In this document: in pieces, positions 27,625-35,591 of the stretch | Layout of the letters: every line of letters starts with the position of its first letter | How positions within the stretch are numbered: position 1 is the first letter of the stretch | Assembly: GCF_025370755.1 (NCBI RefSeq) | Contig: NZ_JAMXFC010000001.1 | Location: 186,001-250,000 of the forward strand | DNA: 64,000 nucleotides | Direction of reading: 5' to 3' | From: Laspinema sp. D2d | GTDB lineage: Bacteria; Cyanobacteriota; Cyanobacteriia; Cyanobacteriales; Laspinemataceae | Translations under genes and position numbers: made by a program | Notes under the pieces: model-generated | Told to the model about the DNA's origin: nothing | What the model saw: only the letters and a program-made list of their open reading frames with translations | Database searches by the model: none

Positions 27625-27686
27625 GAAACCAGGTTTTTTCCAAGTTTCTGCTAAGTTGCATTAACTTCATGCAAAAACCCGGTTTC
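27625..27686. terminator. Palindromic repeat between convergent genes
   Basis: Arms GAAACCAGGTTTTT (27625-27638) and AAAAACCCGGTTTC (27673-27686) pair with one mismatch. It lies between the ends of the lipoprotein gene and larB and can terminate both. It belongs to the GAAACCCGGTTTC repeat family also seen at 21459, 41262-41417 and 61186-61252. Confidence 0.65.
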
Positions 27687-27696
27687 TGGTCCTGTT

Positions 27697-28479
27697 TCAA
27701 GGATTGTTATTTTCGGTTACTCGTTGTGCGGTTCGCAGGATTTGTCCCGCTAAAATAGCGGCACCATAGCCATTATCAATATTAACCACTCCGACACCGG
27801 CGGCACAAGAATTGAGCATGGTTAACAAGGGCGCTAATCCATTAAAACTGGCTCCATAGCCGATACTGGTGGGAACAGCGATGGTGGGTGCATTGGCTAA
27901 ACCTGCCACGACGCTGGGTAATGCGCCTTCCATCCCGGCGACGACGATCAGAACATCTGCCTCAGCGATCGCCCGCCAACTGGCGAGTAACCGATGAATT
28001 CCGGCAACTCCCACATCCCAATACCGTTTGACTTCAAACCCCGAAAGTTCGGCAACGATCGCCGCTTCTTCGGCGACGGGGAGGTCCGCTGTCCCAGCAC
28101 AGAGAATGCCGATTTTGCCCGGATATTTCGCCGTGGCGGAGGCGATCGCTGTGGAACAGATCCGAGCCGTGGGATAATAATACAACCCATGTACCCGGTC
28201 CTCAATCTCTGCAAATACCTCCGGAGTAATTCGGGTTGCCATCACTACGGGATGATGTTCCCGCATGGAAAGTATAATATCGGCGATTTGTTCCGGTGTT
28301 TTCCCTGGACCCCAAATGGTTTCTGGAAAGCCGGTTCGCAAAGCCCGATGGCGATCGATGCGGGCAAAATCCCCCACCGGCTCAAATCCGAGATATTTTA
28401 ACTCTTCTACCGCAGTGGATGGACTCACTTGACCGGCTGCAACGGCTTCTAATAAGGATTGGAGCGTTTCGGGATTCAT
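27697..28479 (-). CDS. larB: Nickel pincer cofactor biosynthesis protein LarB
   Basis: 260 residues. LarB carboxylates and hydrolyses nicotinic acid adenine dinucleotide, the first step towards the nickel-pincer cofactor of lactate racemase-like enzymes. The C-terminal half is an AIR-carboxylase-like domain: GILCAGTADLPVAEEA, VAGMEGALPSVVAGL and PTSIGYGASFNGLAPLL are clear. The N-terminal part contains LEAVAAGQVSPSTAVEELK. larC and larE are not nearby, so the rest of the pathway, if present, is elsewhere. Confidence 0.9.
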   Translation of the reverse strand: MNPETLQSLLEAVAAGQVSPSTAVEELKYLGFEPVGDFARIDRHRALRTGFPETIWGPGKTPEQIADIILSMREHHPVVMATRITPEVFAEIEDRVHGLYYYPTARICSTAIASATAKYPGKIGILCAGTADLPVAEEAAIVAELSGFEVKRYWDVGVAGIHRLLASWRAIAEADVLIVVAGMEGALPSVVAGLANAPTIAVPTSIGYGASFNGLAPLLTMLNSCAAGVGVVNIDNGYGAAILAGQILRTAQRVTENNNP

Positions 28480-28551
28480 GGGTGGGTGTTAAGCGTGCGG
28501 TGCGATTGAGTTAAGGGTTTTTGCCCTAAGAACTGCCATTTTACCAGACAA

Positions 28552-30309
28552 CTATTCCTCCAGTTGCAATTCATAAATATTCCAAAATGCTCCCCCTAGG
28601 CTAGAATATTTCACCCCTTTCACCCGATTCCGCACGGCTGTGATTGACAGTTGATTGACTAACTGAATCACGGGTAAATATTCTTGAGTAATCCGCTGGG
28701 TTTCGACATAGAGTTCTTTGCGTTTGGCTTCATCAATTTCCTGAGAAGCTTGAATATAAAGATTCCCCAGGCGTCGTTCCCAATCGGCAATTTCTCGTCC
28801 GACTAACGGGGTTTGCCCGACTTGGCGAGGTTGATTAAACATATGAAGTCGCCCTTCCGGTAACCATAAATTCGAGGACCAATGGGGTTCGGTTCCGCCT
28901 CCAAATCCAATGATCAGGGCTTCCCAATCCAGAGAATCAGATAATTTGGTAATTACGGCGTTCCAAGCGAGGGGTTGAAAATCCACTTGAATTCCGATTT
29001 GCCTCAAATTTTGCTTGATTTGAGCGCCCATTGCTTCCCGAATTTTATTCCCGGCATTGGTAATTAAGGTAAAGCGGACCCGGTTGCCATCAGAATCTAA
29101 GAGTTCGCCTCTGTTGTTATAAGTAAATCCATCTTCTTCCAAAAGTTGGCGAGCTTTTTCTACGTTGTAATCGTAAACTTTTAAACCTTCTTCGGGGGAA
29201 AGATAGTAAGGACTTTGGACAGAAATCTGAGAATTGATCGGTCTGCCGAGACCTTGGAAGGTATTCTCAATCATCGTTTCTCGGTCCGTTGCATAGGCGA
29301 TCGCCTGCCGGAATTTCACAGAATTGAACCAGCGGGATTTAATCGGGTCCACTACGGGACGATTGCTATCCTCCAACCGACCTTTATTCAAGTTAAAGGT
29401 CATAAAGGTGATTCCCGGAGCCGGTTCTAATTCATATAAAATTTTAAAATTATTACGTTCTTCTTGCTTTTTCAGTAATGAAAAATCTTCCGGTCTGACG
29501 GAAATACTATCTAAAATTCCTGATAAAAATTGGACAACCCCAGTATCTTGAGATTCCACTACTTCCCAAGAAATTCGCTCAATATAAGGCTGAGGATTAC
29601 GCCAATAATAGGGGTTTTTTTCAAAGAAAACTCGTTCACTAGGCCGGTAAGTAGCAAGTTTATAAGGACCATTAACAATAATTTCCTCTGGGGGAGTATT
29701 AATGCCCCAAGTGGAGAGAAAGACGGGATTTCCTTCTCGATCTAAGGTTTCCACGGATTCCCGCAGTGCATGGGCGGGCAAAATGGCTAATCCGGCGGCT
29801 CTCAGGAAGGGGGCAAAGGGTTCGACGACAGTAAATTCTACCCGGCGATCGTCGAGTTTTCGGACAGTGGGAAAGGCCCGACTTTCGCCAATCCGTAGGA
29901 CGTCAGCGGTACTGCTGGGAATTTTCTCATTAAAGTAAATATCGTTATAAGTAAAAACCACATCATCAACGGTCAAAGGTTGACCATCAGACCATCGCAA
30001 ATTTTCTCTTAAGGTAAAGATAATTTGCAATCCATTGGGGGAAATTTTCCAGGATTCCGCCAGAATGGGTTCGACTTCTCCGGTGATCGGATCTTCAGTG
30101 ACTAACCCTTCGTAAGTATATCCAAAAATATTAGGCGATTCTTCACTCAGGGCGTAGTTAAAGGTTTTGGGGTCGCTAAGAATACTCAATACTAAGGGAG
30201 TTTGAGCGGCGGAGGTTTTTAATTGGGCTGGATTGCAGGAGGATAAAGAAATTCCGAGTAAAATAGTCAGGGCGATCGCCACTCCCTGTTGCCAATATTT
30301 TTTAACCAT
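28552..30309 (-). CDS. ABC transporter solute-binding lipoprotein, family 5 (peptide type)
   Basis: 585 residues. Signal sequence with a lipobox at LSSC (Cys near residue 29), so the protein is anchored on the outer face of the plasma membrane. The SBP_bac_5 domain is clear: ILSDPKTFNYALSEES, ILAESWKISPNGLQIIFTLRENLRWSDGQPLTVDDVVFTY and VKFRQAIAYATDRETMI. These proteins deliver peptides or similar solutes to a permease. No permease or ATPase gene is adjacent, so the transporter is dispersed, as is common in cyanobacteria. Confidence 0.92.
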   Translation of the reverse strand: MVKKYWQQGVAIALTILLGISLSSCNPAQLKTSAAQTPLVLSILSDPKTFNYALSEESPNIFGYTYEGLVTEDPITGEVEPILAESWKISPNGLQIIFTLRENLRWSDGQPLTVDDVVFTYNDIYFNEKIPSSTADVLRIGESRAFPTVRKLDDRRVEFTVVEPFAPFLRAAGLAILPAHALRESVETLDREGNPVFLSTWGINTPPEEIIVNGPYKLATYRPSERVFFEKNPYYWRNPQPYIERISWEVVESQDTGVVQFLSGILDSISVRPEDFSLLKKQEERNNFKILYELEPAPGITFMTFNLNKGRLEDSNRPVVDPIKSRWFNSVKFRQAIAYATDRETMIENTFQGLGRPINSQISVQSPYYLSPEEGLKVYDYNVEKARQLLEEDGFTYNNRGELLDSDGNRVRFTLITNAGNKIREAMGAQIKQNLRQIGIQVDFQPLAWNAVITKLSDSLDWEALIIGFGGGTEPHWSSNLWLPEGRLHMFNQPRQVGQTPLVGREIADWERRLGNLYIQASQEIDEAKRKELYVETQRITQEYLPVIQLVNQLSITAVRNRVKGVKYSSLGGAFWNIYELQLEE

Positions 30310-30374
30310 AATTGAGACGTTCTCCTCGGCAGTATTTTAAGAATTTCGGGTTATGTTTTATTGTAGCGATTGGT

Positions 30375-30857
30375 TTAGGCTTGAGTGACTAATAAGGTGA
30401 CGGCATAAGCAGCAATGCCTTCTTCTCGTCCCACGGGGCCTAGTTTTTCGTTGGTGGTGGCCTTAATTCCGATGCGATCGCCTTCGATATTCAAGACTTG
30501 AGCGAGGCGATCGCGCATAGCGGAAATATGGGGTTTTAATTTGGGTCGTTCCGCTACGACAACCGAATCAATATTCCCCACTTCCCATCCCCGTTCTCGA
30601 ATCAGTTGATGAACTTGCGCTAATAATTTTAAACTATCTGCCCCCGCCCATTGGGGGTCACTGGGGGGAAAGTACAGTCCAATATCCCCTAAACTCAAGG
30701 CCCCAAGCATGGCATCCATAATCGCATGAGTCAGCACATCCGCATCGCTATGACCGAGTAATCCCAATTCATGGGGAATCCTGACGCCCCCGAGAATTAA
30801 CGGGCGATCGCTCACGAGTTGATGGATGTCATAACCATTGCCAATCCGAATGTTCAT
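30375..30857 (-). CDS. ispF: 2-C-methyl-D-erythritol 2,4-cyclodiphosphate synthase
   Basis: 160 residues from the ATG at 30857, which gives the normal IspF length; the frame runs nine codons further. It catalyses the cyclisation step of the MEP isoprenoid pathway. Metal ligands Asp and His in GYDIHQL and His in [11 protein letters not shown] are present, with the C-terminal [14 protein letters not shown] motif. It supplies precursors to the GGPP synthase encoded about 15 kb away, although the two are not linked in an operon. Confidence 0.95.
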   Translation of the reverse strand: MNIRIGNGYDIHQLVSDRPLILGGVRIPHELGLLGHSDADVLTHAIMDAMLGALSLGDIGLYFPPSDPQWAGADSLKLLAQVHQLIRERGWEVGNIDSVVVAERPKLKPHISAMRDRLAQVLNIEGDRIGIKATTNEKLGPVGREEGIAAYAVTLLVTQA

Positions 30858-30884
30858 CTGATAGTTGCATTCTGTTAGGGTCAC

Positions 30885-31475
30885 TTTACTTTACCAGATT
30901 TATCGCCCCGAGAGAGATAGTAATCCTAATTCTGACCACGGGACCAAGATGATCTCAAAAACCCCTGTTTCTAGTCCTAGGCCATTATCTCAAGGTGAGA
31001 AATCAGGTTGTTGCACCAACTCTTACCCTTAAGCGTGCAATTATATAATTAAAATCTACCTGGGCGGACTTAATATAAAAAAACGACTTTTTAGGGTGGA
31101 ATTTAGTATAAAAATATCCTATTGGCTTGCTCACGCACAGGGACCTAACCCCCCAGCCCCCTTCCCTGCAAGGGAAGGGGGAGAAGAAGAACTATTTTTT
31201 TAGGGTAATCTAACGGACTTGATATAATTTGGGGATAAGCGCCACCAGAGGCGTGCGATCATTTTCCTCGCACTCCCAAAATTGTAGAATAACTTTGGGA
31301 ATCGCTAGAGGTGAATTACGGTTTCGATTTAGGCCATTATTTGGGAGCTTTCATCGCGGTAAGGATAGGCCATTCCCAAAAACAGAACTACTGGAAAACA
31401 AGGGAAAAGGCAGGCATCAGCACCCAGATAGCAAGAACAACTCCAGCCAAAAACGCAGTTTTCAAATTCATGAAT
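30885..31475. other. Intergenic region with repeat hairpin
   Basis: About 590 bases without a supported gene. It contains the GC-rich hairpin at 31157-31181 and, on either side, two near copies of a CGGACTT-ATATAA motif (31067 and 31214). The patch looks like an accumulation of dispersed non-coding repeats. An 86-codon open frame at 31229-31489 has no ribosome site or recognisable sequence. Confidence 0.5.
31157..31181. repeat. Perfect 11-bp stem hairpin repeat
   Basis: CCCCCTTCCCT, loop GCA, AGGGAAGGGGG: a perfect palindrome preceded by CCTAACCCCCCAG. This is a familiar interspersed element of cyanobacterial genomes; the 35259-35300 and 35461-35510 blocks carry a related CCCCTCCCC...GGGGAGGG core. 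Confidence 0.7.
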
Positions 31476-32414
31476 TTAGTCTAAATTGACTAAGTTTAAT
31501 TTATTTTTTTGCTCCTTCATCTCCACAATGATTTGAAGTTTTTGCATAAACTCATCGGTTAATTGCGAAAAAGATTTTGCCCCAATGGAAGTGGGATGGG
31601 TGAGCAAAACGGGGAGGAAACTATCCACTGCTTTTGAGACATTGACATCCATTGGGATTCTCGTTTTAAAAATTTTGGTTTCTCCAAAATCATCATGGAC
31701 CCGGCGCATCACTTGCCGGTAATATCTCCCGGTGAGTAAATTCCCAGACATCGTAAAGACAATTCCGACCATTTCTAAATCGAGGGGATTCTCGTTTTTG
31801 TAAATTTCTCGGAGTTGGTTAATTCTTCTTTCTAATAACTGAATTCCAATCAGAGAGAGGGGTTCGGGTTTGGCGGGGAGAAGATAGTAATCACTGGCAA
31901 CTAAGGCGCTGCGCGTCAATAAGTTATAACCGGGGGCGCAGTCTAGGATAATGAAATCATAATCTTTCATGACCGGCTCCAAAATTCCTCGGACTAAGAT
32001 TTGCTCTAATTTAGTCCAGACTTCTTCAAAATTATCTTTTCCCAGACGCAAGGCTTTGCGATGGAGAACTTCGGATACCATAAAATCATCATAAATTTCC
32101 AGGTCTCCGGGCAGTAAATCTAATCCTTTAACGGTGCCAATATAGGGTTTAATAATATCTTGAATGGGCAAAGATTTTTGGTCAAGAGGTTGAATAAAAT
32201 CATTGACCAAATGCTTTAAAGTCCGTTTTTCTTTCCGCAGTTTAGAAAAGTCGTGAGGAGCAACTAAACTGAGGGTGGCGCTAATTTGAGTATCCAAGTC
32301 CACGACTAATACTCGTTTGTGATAATATTTGGCTAAACAGGCGGCTAAGTTAACGGTTAGGGTTGTTTTTCCGACGCCCCCCTTCATATTGATGGTTGAG
32401 ATGATATATGCCAT
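31476..32414 (-). CDS. ParA-family ATPase
   Basis: 312 residues. The deviant Walker A KGGVGKTT follows the initial strand, with VVDLDTQISATLSL and FIILDCAPGYNLLTRSAL as the A' and B motifs, typical of ParA/Soj partition ATPases. A ribosome site AGGAG lies about nine bases before the ATG. No ParB gene or cluster of parS-like sites is next to it, so it is an orphan ParA; such proteins position chromosomes, plasmids or protein cargo. The long middle insertion (KRTLKHLVNDFIQ onward) is seen in chromosomally encoded cyanobacterial members. Confidence 0.9.
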   Translation of the reverse strand: MAYIISTINMKGGVGKTTLTVNLAACLAKYYHKRVLVVDLDTQISATLSLVAPHDFSKLRKEKRTLKHLVNDFIQPLDQKSLPIQDIIKPYIGTVKGLDLLPGDLEIYDDFMVSEVLHRKALRLGKDNFEEVWTKLEQILVRGILEPVMKDYDFIILDCAPGYNLLTRSALVASDYYLLPAKPEPLSLIGIQLLERRINQLREIYKNENPLDLEMVGIVFTMSGNLLTGRYYRQVMRRVHDDFGETKIFKTRIPMDVNVSKAVDSFLPVLLTHPTSIGAKSFSQLTDEFMQKLQIIVEMKEQKNKLNLVNLD

Positions 32415-32806
32415 GCCGTGAGTTCTCCTGAGTTTGATGCACGCTAGGACGAATAAGCCCCTCGGTTATCCCCGGTATTATAGGGGGTGATGGGTCTAAT
32501 CCTTTGGGGGTTTTACCCCTTACTGGATTTTTTTCCACAAGACACCACCGATGGCACTGGGGTCCGGAATTTTAGAGCAATCTCCAATATCAAGCTGCTC
32601 TAGCCGGATTCCTTAAAAAATTCTAAAAATGATAGCATATCCAGTTTAAGGAAACTTCCAGGGGTGGCGATCGCCGCTTCACCCTGACCGGATCCCTTGA
32701 TGTGGCGATTCTGGCAAATCTGCAATCCTTAATTAGCAATTTTTATCAGCCGAGTTTTTGCACTCAGAAATCAACGCCGCCCCCAAATAGGGCGGAACCC
32801 TATCGG
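32415..32806. other. Intergenic region upstream of parA
   Basis: 392 bases with no supported gene on either strand. It contains the parA promoter region. No hairpin terminator or known regulatory motif was recognised. Confidence 0.4.
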
Positions 32807-33043
32807 TTATCCTGCCTGCCGAGATGCCTGGTTTATCCTATCCTCAGCGGTGGTCTTGTAGCGGATCACCCTAGACTGCTGCTTAATTCGCCCGGACATA
32901 CTGGCGTGCTGTAGGGTCATAAAGGCATTCAAGTCTTCCAAATCATATTTGGTACTCAGCAGATCTCTAAGCTGATCTTCAGCTTCTATGGTCAGATAAC
33001 CCATTGTCAAGGCTTGTTGCACGATGTCCCGGATACGAATCAT
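32807..33043 (-). CDS. Small conserved-type cyanobacterial protein
   Basis: 78 residues, soluble and helical. The pattern IVQQALTMGYLTIEAEDQLRDLLSTKYDLEDLNAF looks like a family I have seen repeatedly in cyanobacteria without a known function. A GAGGGA ribosome site lies upstream of the ATG. The C-terminal tail is basic. The neighbours (parA, the split tRNA gene) give no hint about its role. Confidence 0.7.
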   Translation of the reverse strand: MIRIRDIVQQALTMGYLTIEAEDQLRDLLSTKYDLEDLNAFMTLQHASMSGRIKQQSRVIRYKTTAEDRINQASRQAG

Positions 33044-33448
33044 AGTCAGGTTCCCTCTTCTTTCCTTTGATGACTGTAGTATCGCCTTTTGCTCAAAGCT
33101 TCTCAGTGACGAGTATTTCCTGATTTATGTGATGTTTCCTCCCCTGGGTAGTGAGGCGTTTTCCCGTTTTCAGGTGACGAAACCAAACTCGTGATGTGAT
33201 GCCGATCGCAACCCCATCCCTTGTTACCTTCCCATCGACCCAGATTTCTTCCTCCTTGGGGAGGGGATTGGCGGGGATCAAGGACACTCGCTGGGACGAG
33301 GCGATCGCCCCGCCCGCTTCTAGGTTCAGACCTGGAATCCATGAAAAATCAAGGATTTGTAGGCGATCGGCCCATCCCAGTAAAACTCTCTAAACCCGCA
33401 AAAAAGCAGACGAGTTGTCCCCAGTTCTGCTACAATTAGTTTAGTCTT
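33044..33448. other. Intergenic region before the split tRNA gene
   Basis: 405 bases. Should contain the tRNA promoter; a TACAAT box at 33431-33436 is a possible -10 element but its -35 partner is not convincing. A doubtful 64-codon frame on the minus strand (33093-33287) is listed separately. Confidence 0.4.
33093..33287 (-). CDS. Doubtful small ORF
   Basis: 64 codons starting with GTG. The product has a protein-like look in its second half (VWFRHLKTGKRLTTQG), but there is no ribosome site and the family is not recognised. It may be a pseudogene remnant or chance. Recorded only as a possibility. Confidence 0.25.
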   Translation of the reverse strand: MSLIPANPLPKEEEIWVDGKVTRDGVAIGITSRVWFRHLKTGKRLTTQGRKHHINQEILVTEKL

Positions 33449-33485
33449 GGGGCTGTGGCTCAGTTGGATAGAGCAAGCGCCTCCT

Positions 33486-34402
33486 GAAGCATCGGGCACC
33501 TTGGAGGAAACTCCAGGAGTGAATGTGGTCAAATTCAAGAAAGCCTAAGTCTGAATTCAGCTTTCCAATCAAAGCTAATGCACAGATAAGGTAATCTTGA
33601 GCCAAGCCTTTGAATGGCTAAACAACAGCAGACATCGGAAAGAATTAATGTTTGATCCGGTCCTCCTGTGATTCTAGCTGTCAAAGGAAGGTGCAGAGAC
33701 TGGTTTGAGAGAGCCATTAGAGATGGACTTTAATGTCGCATCCAAAGTAGAACAACGAGGCGTTTTAGTGGGGATGTTATTGGGTCAGGGAAAAAGAAAT
33801 CAAAACAATTTCTATATTTCCCATCGGGCCACCCAAGAGAATTACGTTTGGTTTAAAAAACAACTTCTCGAACAAATCACCCAACAGCCGGTTAGCATCC
33901 GACCTCGAACCACCAACCGGGGAGAGGAACTCCTTTGTTTAGAACCGAAGTTGATTCCCTTAACTCGGGTCTTGGTTAAGAAACTCTATTGCGGCGGGAT
34001 TAAAACCGTTACGGCTAAGTTTCTAAACCTCTTAACCCCCACTGGAATTGCTTTATGGTTTTTAGACCGAGGGTCCAAGTCCTTTAAAAAAAGGAATGGA
34101 AAAATTCACGCCCTAGAAGTGTATTTAAACAACACCTTCTCCGAAAGTGAAAATGAAATCATTATTGATTATTTTTCAGAAATTTGGGGATTTAAGTGGG
34201 GGCTGAGTAAAACCTCGGATGGTTATCGACTGAGAATGGGTACTCAAGAAGGAAAACGATTTCTCGCGTTCATCACCCCTTACGTTCCCGACAATCTACG
34301 CTATAAAGTACAAACCTCCTCAAACGTAACGGCCACCACCTACGGACCTCCAGTCTAAGGTGAAGGAATAGTCCAGAGAGTGAGGAAACTCACACAAATC
34401 TG
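33486..34402 (+). ncRNA. Group I intron in tRNA-Arg(CCU), ORF-containing
   Basis: 917 bases. Core signs: the 5' splice-site uridine (base 33485) forms a U-G pair in P1, where CCTGA and TCGGG pair around an AGCA loop; P2 follows with a GGAG-GAAA-CTCC tetraloop hairpin; the conserved AAGGTGCAGAGACT stretch (P7/P3 strand) lies at about 33687-33701; the partner AGTCC of P7 lies near 34371; P9 is GTGAG-GAAA-CTCAC just before the end; the last intron base is G (omega G, 34402). The small core and the GAAA loops in P2 and P9 resemble the IC3 subgroup of bacterial tRNA introns. The ORF sits between the P7 strands, in the P8 region. Confidence 0.88.
33723..34358 (+). CDS. Intron-encoded LAGLIDADG-family protein, probably nuclease-inactive
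   Basis: 211 residues from the ATG at 33723; a TTG six codons earlier lies inside the intron core and is less likely. The two-motif layout fits the LAGLIDADG_2 homing endonuclease family: motif 1 GVLVGMLLGQGK, then ISHRATQENY; motif 2 IALWFLDRGSK, then a FSESENEIIIDYFSEIWGFKW helix and a C-terminal strand-rich end. In active enzymes the residue before the final Gly of each motif is Asp (or Glu) and binds the metal. Here it is Gln in motif 1 and Arg in motif 2. Cleavage is therefore doubtful; a role in helping the intron splice (maturase) is an alternative. Located in P8 of the intron. Confidence 0.82.
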   Translation: MDFNVASKVEQRGVLVGMLLGQGKRNQNNFYISHRATQENYVWFKKQLLEQITQQPVSIRPRTTNRGEELLCLEPKLIPLTRVLVKKLYCGGIKTVTAKFLNLLTPTGIALWFLDRGSKSFKKRNGKIHALEVYLNNTFSESENEIIIDYFSEIWGFKWGLSKTSDGYRLRMGTQEGKRFLAFITPYVPDNLRYKVQTSSNVTATTYGPPV

Positions 34403-34542
34403 AAGCGCTAGGTCGCCGGTTCAAATCCGGCCAGTCCCGTTCTCTGTTAGTCTATAGTACGAAAACTTGCACCCGGTTCGTGGATCACGAACTCGGGTGG
34501 CTCGTTCGGTGACTACTGAATCAATAGTTGGTAACTTGAGAT

Positions 34543-35151
34543 ATGTTGTTGAAGATCTGTCTGAAAGGAAGACTTCACGGGAGTGCAAAAACGAGGCAGT
34601 CCCCAGGCAGATCTTTGGTAGGGCTGCTTTTGGGATTGTCCCTGGTAGGCGCGATCGCCTACAAACAAATCAGAAATTATATGGATACCCCCCAAGCCCT
34701 GTTAGTCTTGGGGGGGGCTTTAGAGCGAGAAGAATTTGCCGCCGAATTTGCCCGAAAAAATCCTCAATTAGAAATCTGGGTTTCTGGAGGCAGCAATCAA
34801 GAATATGCCGAATGGGTCTTTTCCCAAGCGGGAATTGACCTAGAACGGGTGCATTTAGACTATCAAGCCCGGGATACCGTTACCAACTTTACGACCCTCG
34901 TTGACCAATTAAAGTCCCAAGGGATTGATAGTGTGTATTTGATTACCTCAGATGATCATATGCGCCGCGCCCAAGTGATTGGGGAGATTGTCTTAGGGAG
35001 TCGGGGAATTACGTTCAAGCCCCTACCTGTCCCCTCGGGGCGATCGCCTGAACCCATCGAAAAAACCATTCGCGATGGTGCCCGCGCCATTTTGTGGGTC
35101 ACCACTGGCTATACCGGGGCCAGTTTTGCCCCCGCCCAGGGGGAGGATTAG
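34543..35151 (+). CDS. YdcF/DUF218-family membrane protein
   Basis: 202 residues. One membrane helix near residues 24-40 (SLVGLLLGLSLVGAIAY) anchors a DUF218 domain: ALLVLGGALEREEFAAEFA, LEIWVSGGSNQEYAEWVF, DYQARDTVTNFTTLVDQL and VYLITSDDHMRRAQVIGEIVLG are the family motifs. The family includes ElyC and SanA, linked to envelope integrity, but the biochemical role is unsettled. The start is not well supported by a ribosome site; an internal start is possible. Confidence 0.85.
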   Translation: MLLKICLKGRLHGSAKTRQSPGRSLVGLLLGLSLVGAIAYKQIRNYMDTPQALLVLGGALEREEFAAEFARKNPQLEIWVSGGSNQEYAEWVFSQAGIDLERVHLDYQARDTVTNFTTLVDQLKSQGIDSVYLITSDDHMRRAQVIGEIVLGSRGITFKPLPVPSGRSPEPIEKTIRDGARAILWVTTGYTGASFAPAQGED

Positions 35152-35156
35152 TGGGA

Positions 35157-35232
35157 ATGGGGGAGATGGGGGAGATGGGGAGGATGGGGAGGATGGGGAG
35201 GATGGGGGAGATGGGGGAGATGGGGGAGACTT
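35157..35232 (+). repeat. G-rich minisatellite (GGGGAGATG-type units)
   Basis: About eight tandem units of 9-10 bases alternating between GGGGGAGAT and GGGGAGGAT, directly after the ydcF-like stop codon. Runs of 4-5 G at regular spacing could form a G-quadruplex on the plus strand. Inverted, shorter copies lie at 35560-35586, and a long C-rich array of the same unit lies at 44753-44897. Confidence 0.9.
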
Positions 35233-35255
35233 ACAAAAATAGGTTTTTTACATTT

Positions 35256-35303
35256 AACTCCATCTCCGGTCCCCTCCCCTTGCTAAGGGGAGGGTTAGGG
35301 TGA
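35256..35303 (+). repeat. Left arm of a long inverted repeat
   Basis: About 45 bases containing CATCTCCGGTCCCCTCCCC, TTGCTAAGGGGAGGG and TTAGGGTG. Its reverse complement recurs at 35460-35513 with only a few differences. Each arm also folds on itself (CCCCTCCCC with GGGGAGGG). Confidence 0.8.
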
Positions 35304-35430
35304 GGTTCTTTTTGGGCGATCGCTACATAACGCACTGTTTAAAGATTAAGTGCCTGTATGGGTGCTGGTCCAACCTCTTTTTTCGTGACTTGGATCTTGC
35401 CACGTCACGAGCACCTCACCCACTAATTCT

Positions 35431-35458
35431 TCCTGACGGGGCCTGCGCCCCGTCAGGA
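35431..35458. repeat. Perfect 12-bp stem hairpin
   Basis: TCCTGACGGGGC, loop CTGC, GCCCCGTCAGGA. A very stable GC-rich structure located just inside the right arm of the long inverted repeat. No T-run follows directly. It could stop transcription from either convergent neighbour. Confidence 0.8.
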
Positions 35459-35459
35459 G

Positions 35460-35513
35460 GACCCCACCCTAACCCTCCCCTTGCTAAGGGGAGGGGACCG
35501 GAGATGGAATTAA
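35460..35513 (-). repeat. Right arm of the long inverted repeat
   Basis: Inverted copy of 35256-35303: CACCCTAACCCTCCCC, TTGCTAAGGGGAGGGGACC and GGAGATGGA. Together the arms flank about 155 bases. Confidence 0.8.
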
Positions 35514-35591
35514 TCTAATGAGAATCCCCTTGCACGTAAAAAACATACTGTTGTAAGCATCTCCCCCATCCTCCCCATCCCCCTTCTCCCT

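Larger units (their letters stand above)
33449..34439 (+). tRNA. tRNA-Arg(CCU), interrupted by a group I intron
   Basis: Exon 1 is 33449-33485 and exon 2 is 34403-34439. Joined, they give a complete cloverleaf: acceptor GGGGCTG/CAGTCCC, D stem GCTC/GAGC, anticodon stem AGCGC/GCGCT, loop C-T-CCT-A-A with anticodon CCU at 34-36, variable loop AGGTC, T stem GCCGG/CCGGC with loop TTCAAAT, discriminator G. CCA is not encoded. The intron lies between anticodon base 36 and base 37. The anticodon reads AGG arginine codons. Without splicing the tRNA cannot form its anticodon arm, so splicing is required for function. Confidence 0.93.
35152..35591. other. Intergenic region built of nested inverted repeats
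   Basis: 440 bases between convergent genes, without a supported ORF. From outside to inside: the G-rich array at 35157-35232 against the C-rich array at 35560-35586; a block of about 45 bases at 35256-35303 against its inverted copy at 35460-35513 (shared CCATCTCCGGTCCCCTCCCC); and a 12-bp perfect hairpin at 35431-35458 just inside the right arm. Confidence 0.75.

Noticed and set aside
31229-31489. 86-codon plus-strand ORF in the repeat-rich gap after ispF
   Set aside because: No ribosome site, no recognisable protein pattern, and it overlaps the end of the parA gene.
35157-35232. CRISPR array
   Set aside because: The repeated units are 9-10 bases without spacers of constant length; this is a minisatellite. 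No other CRISPR-like spacing was found in the window.
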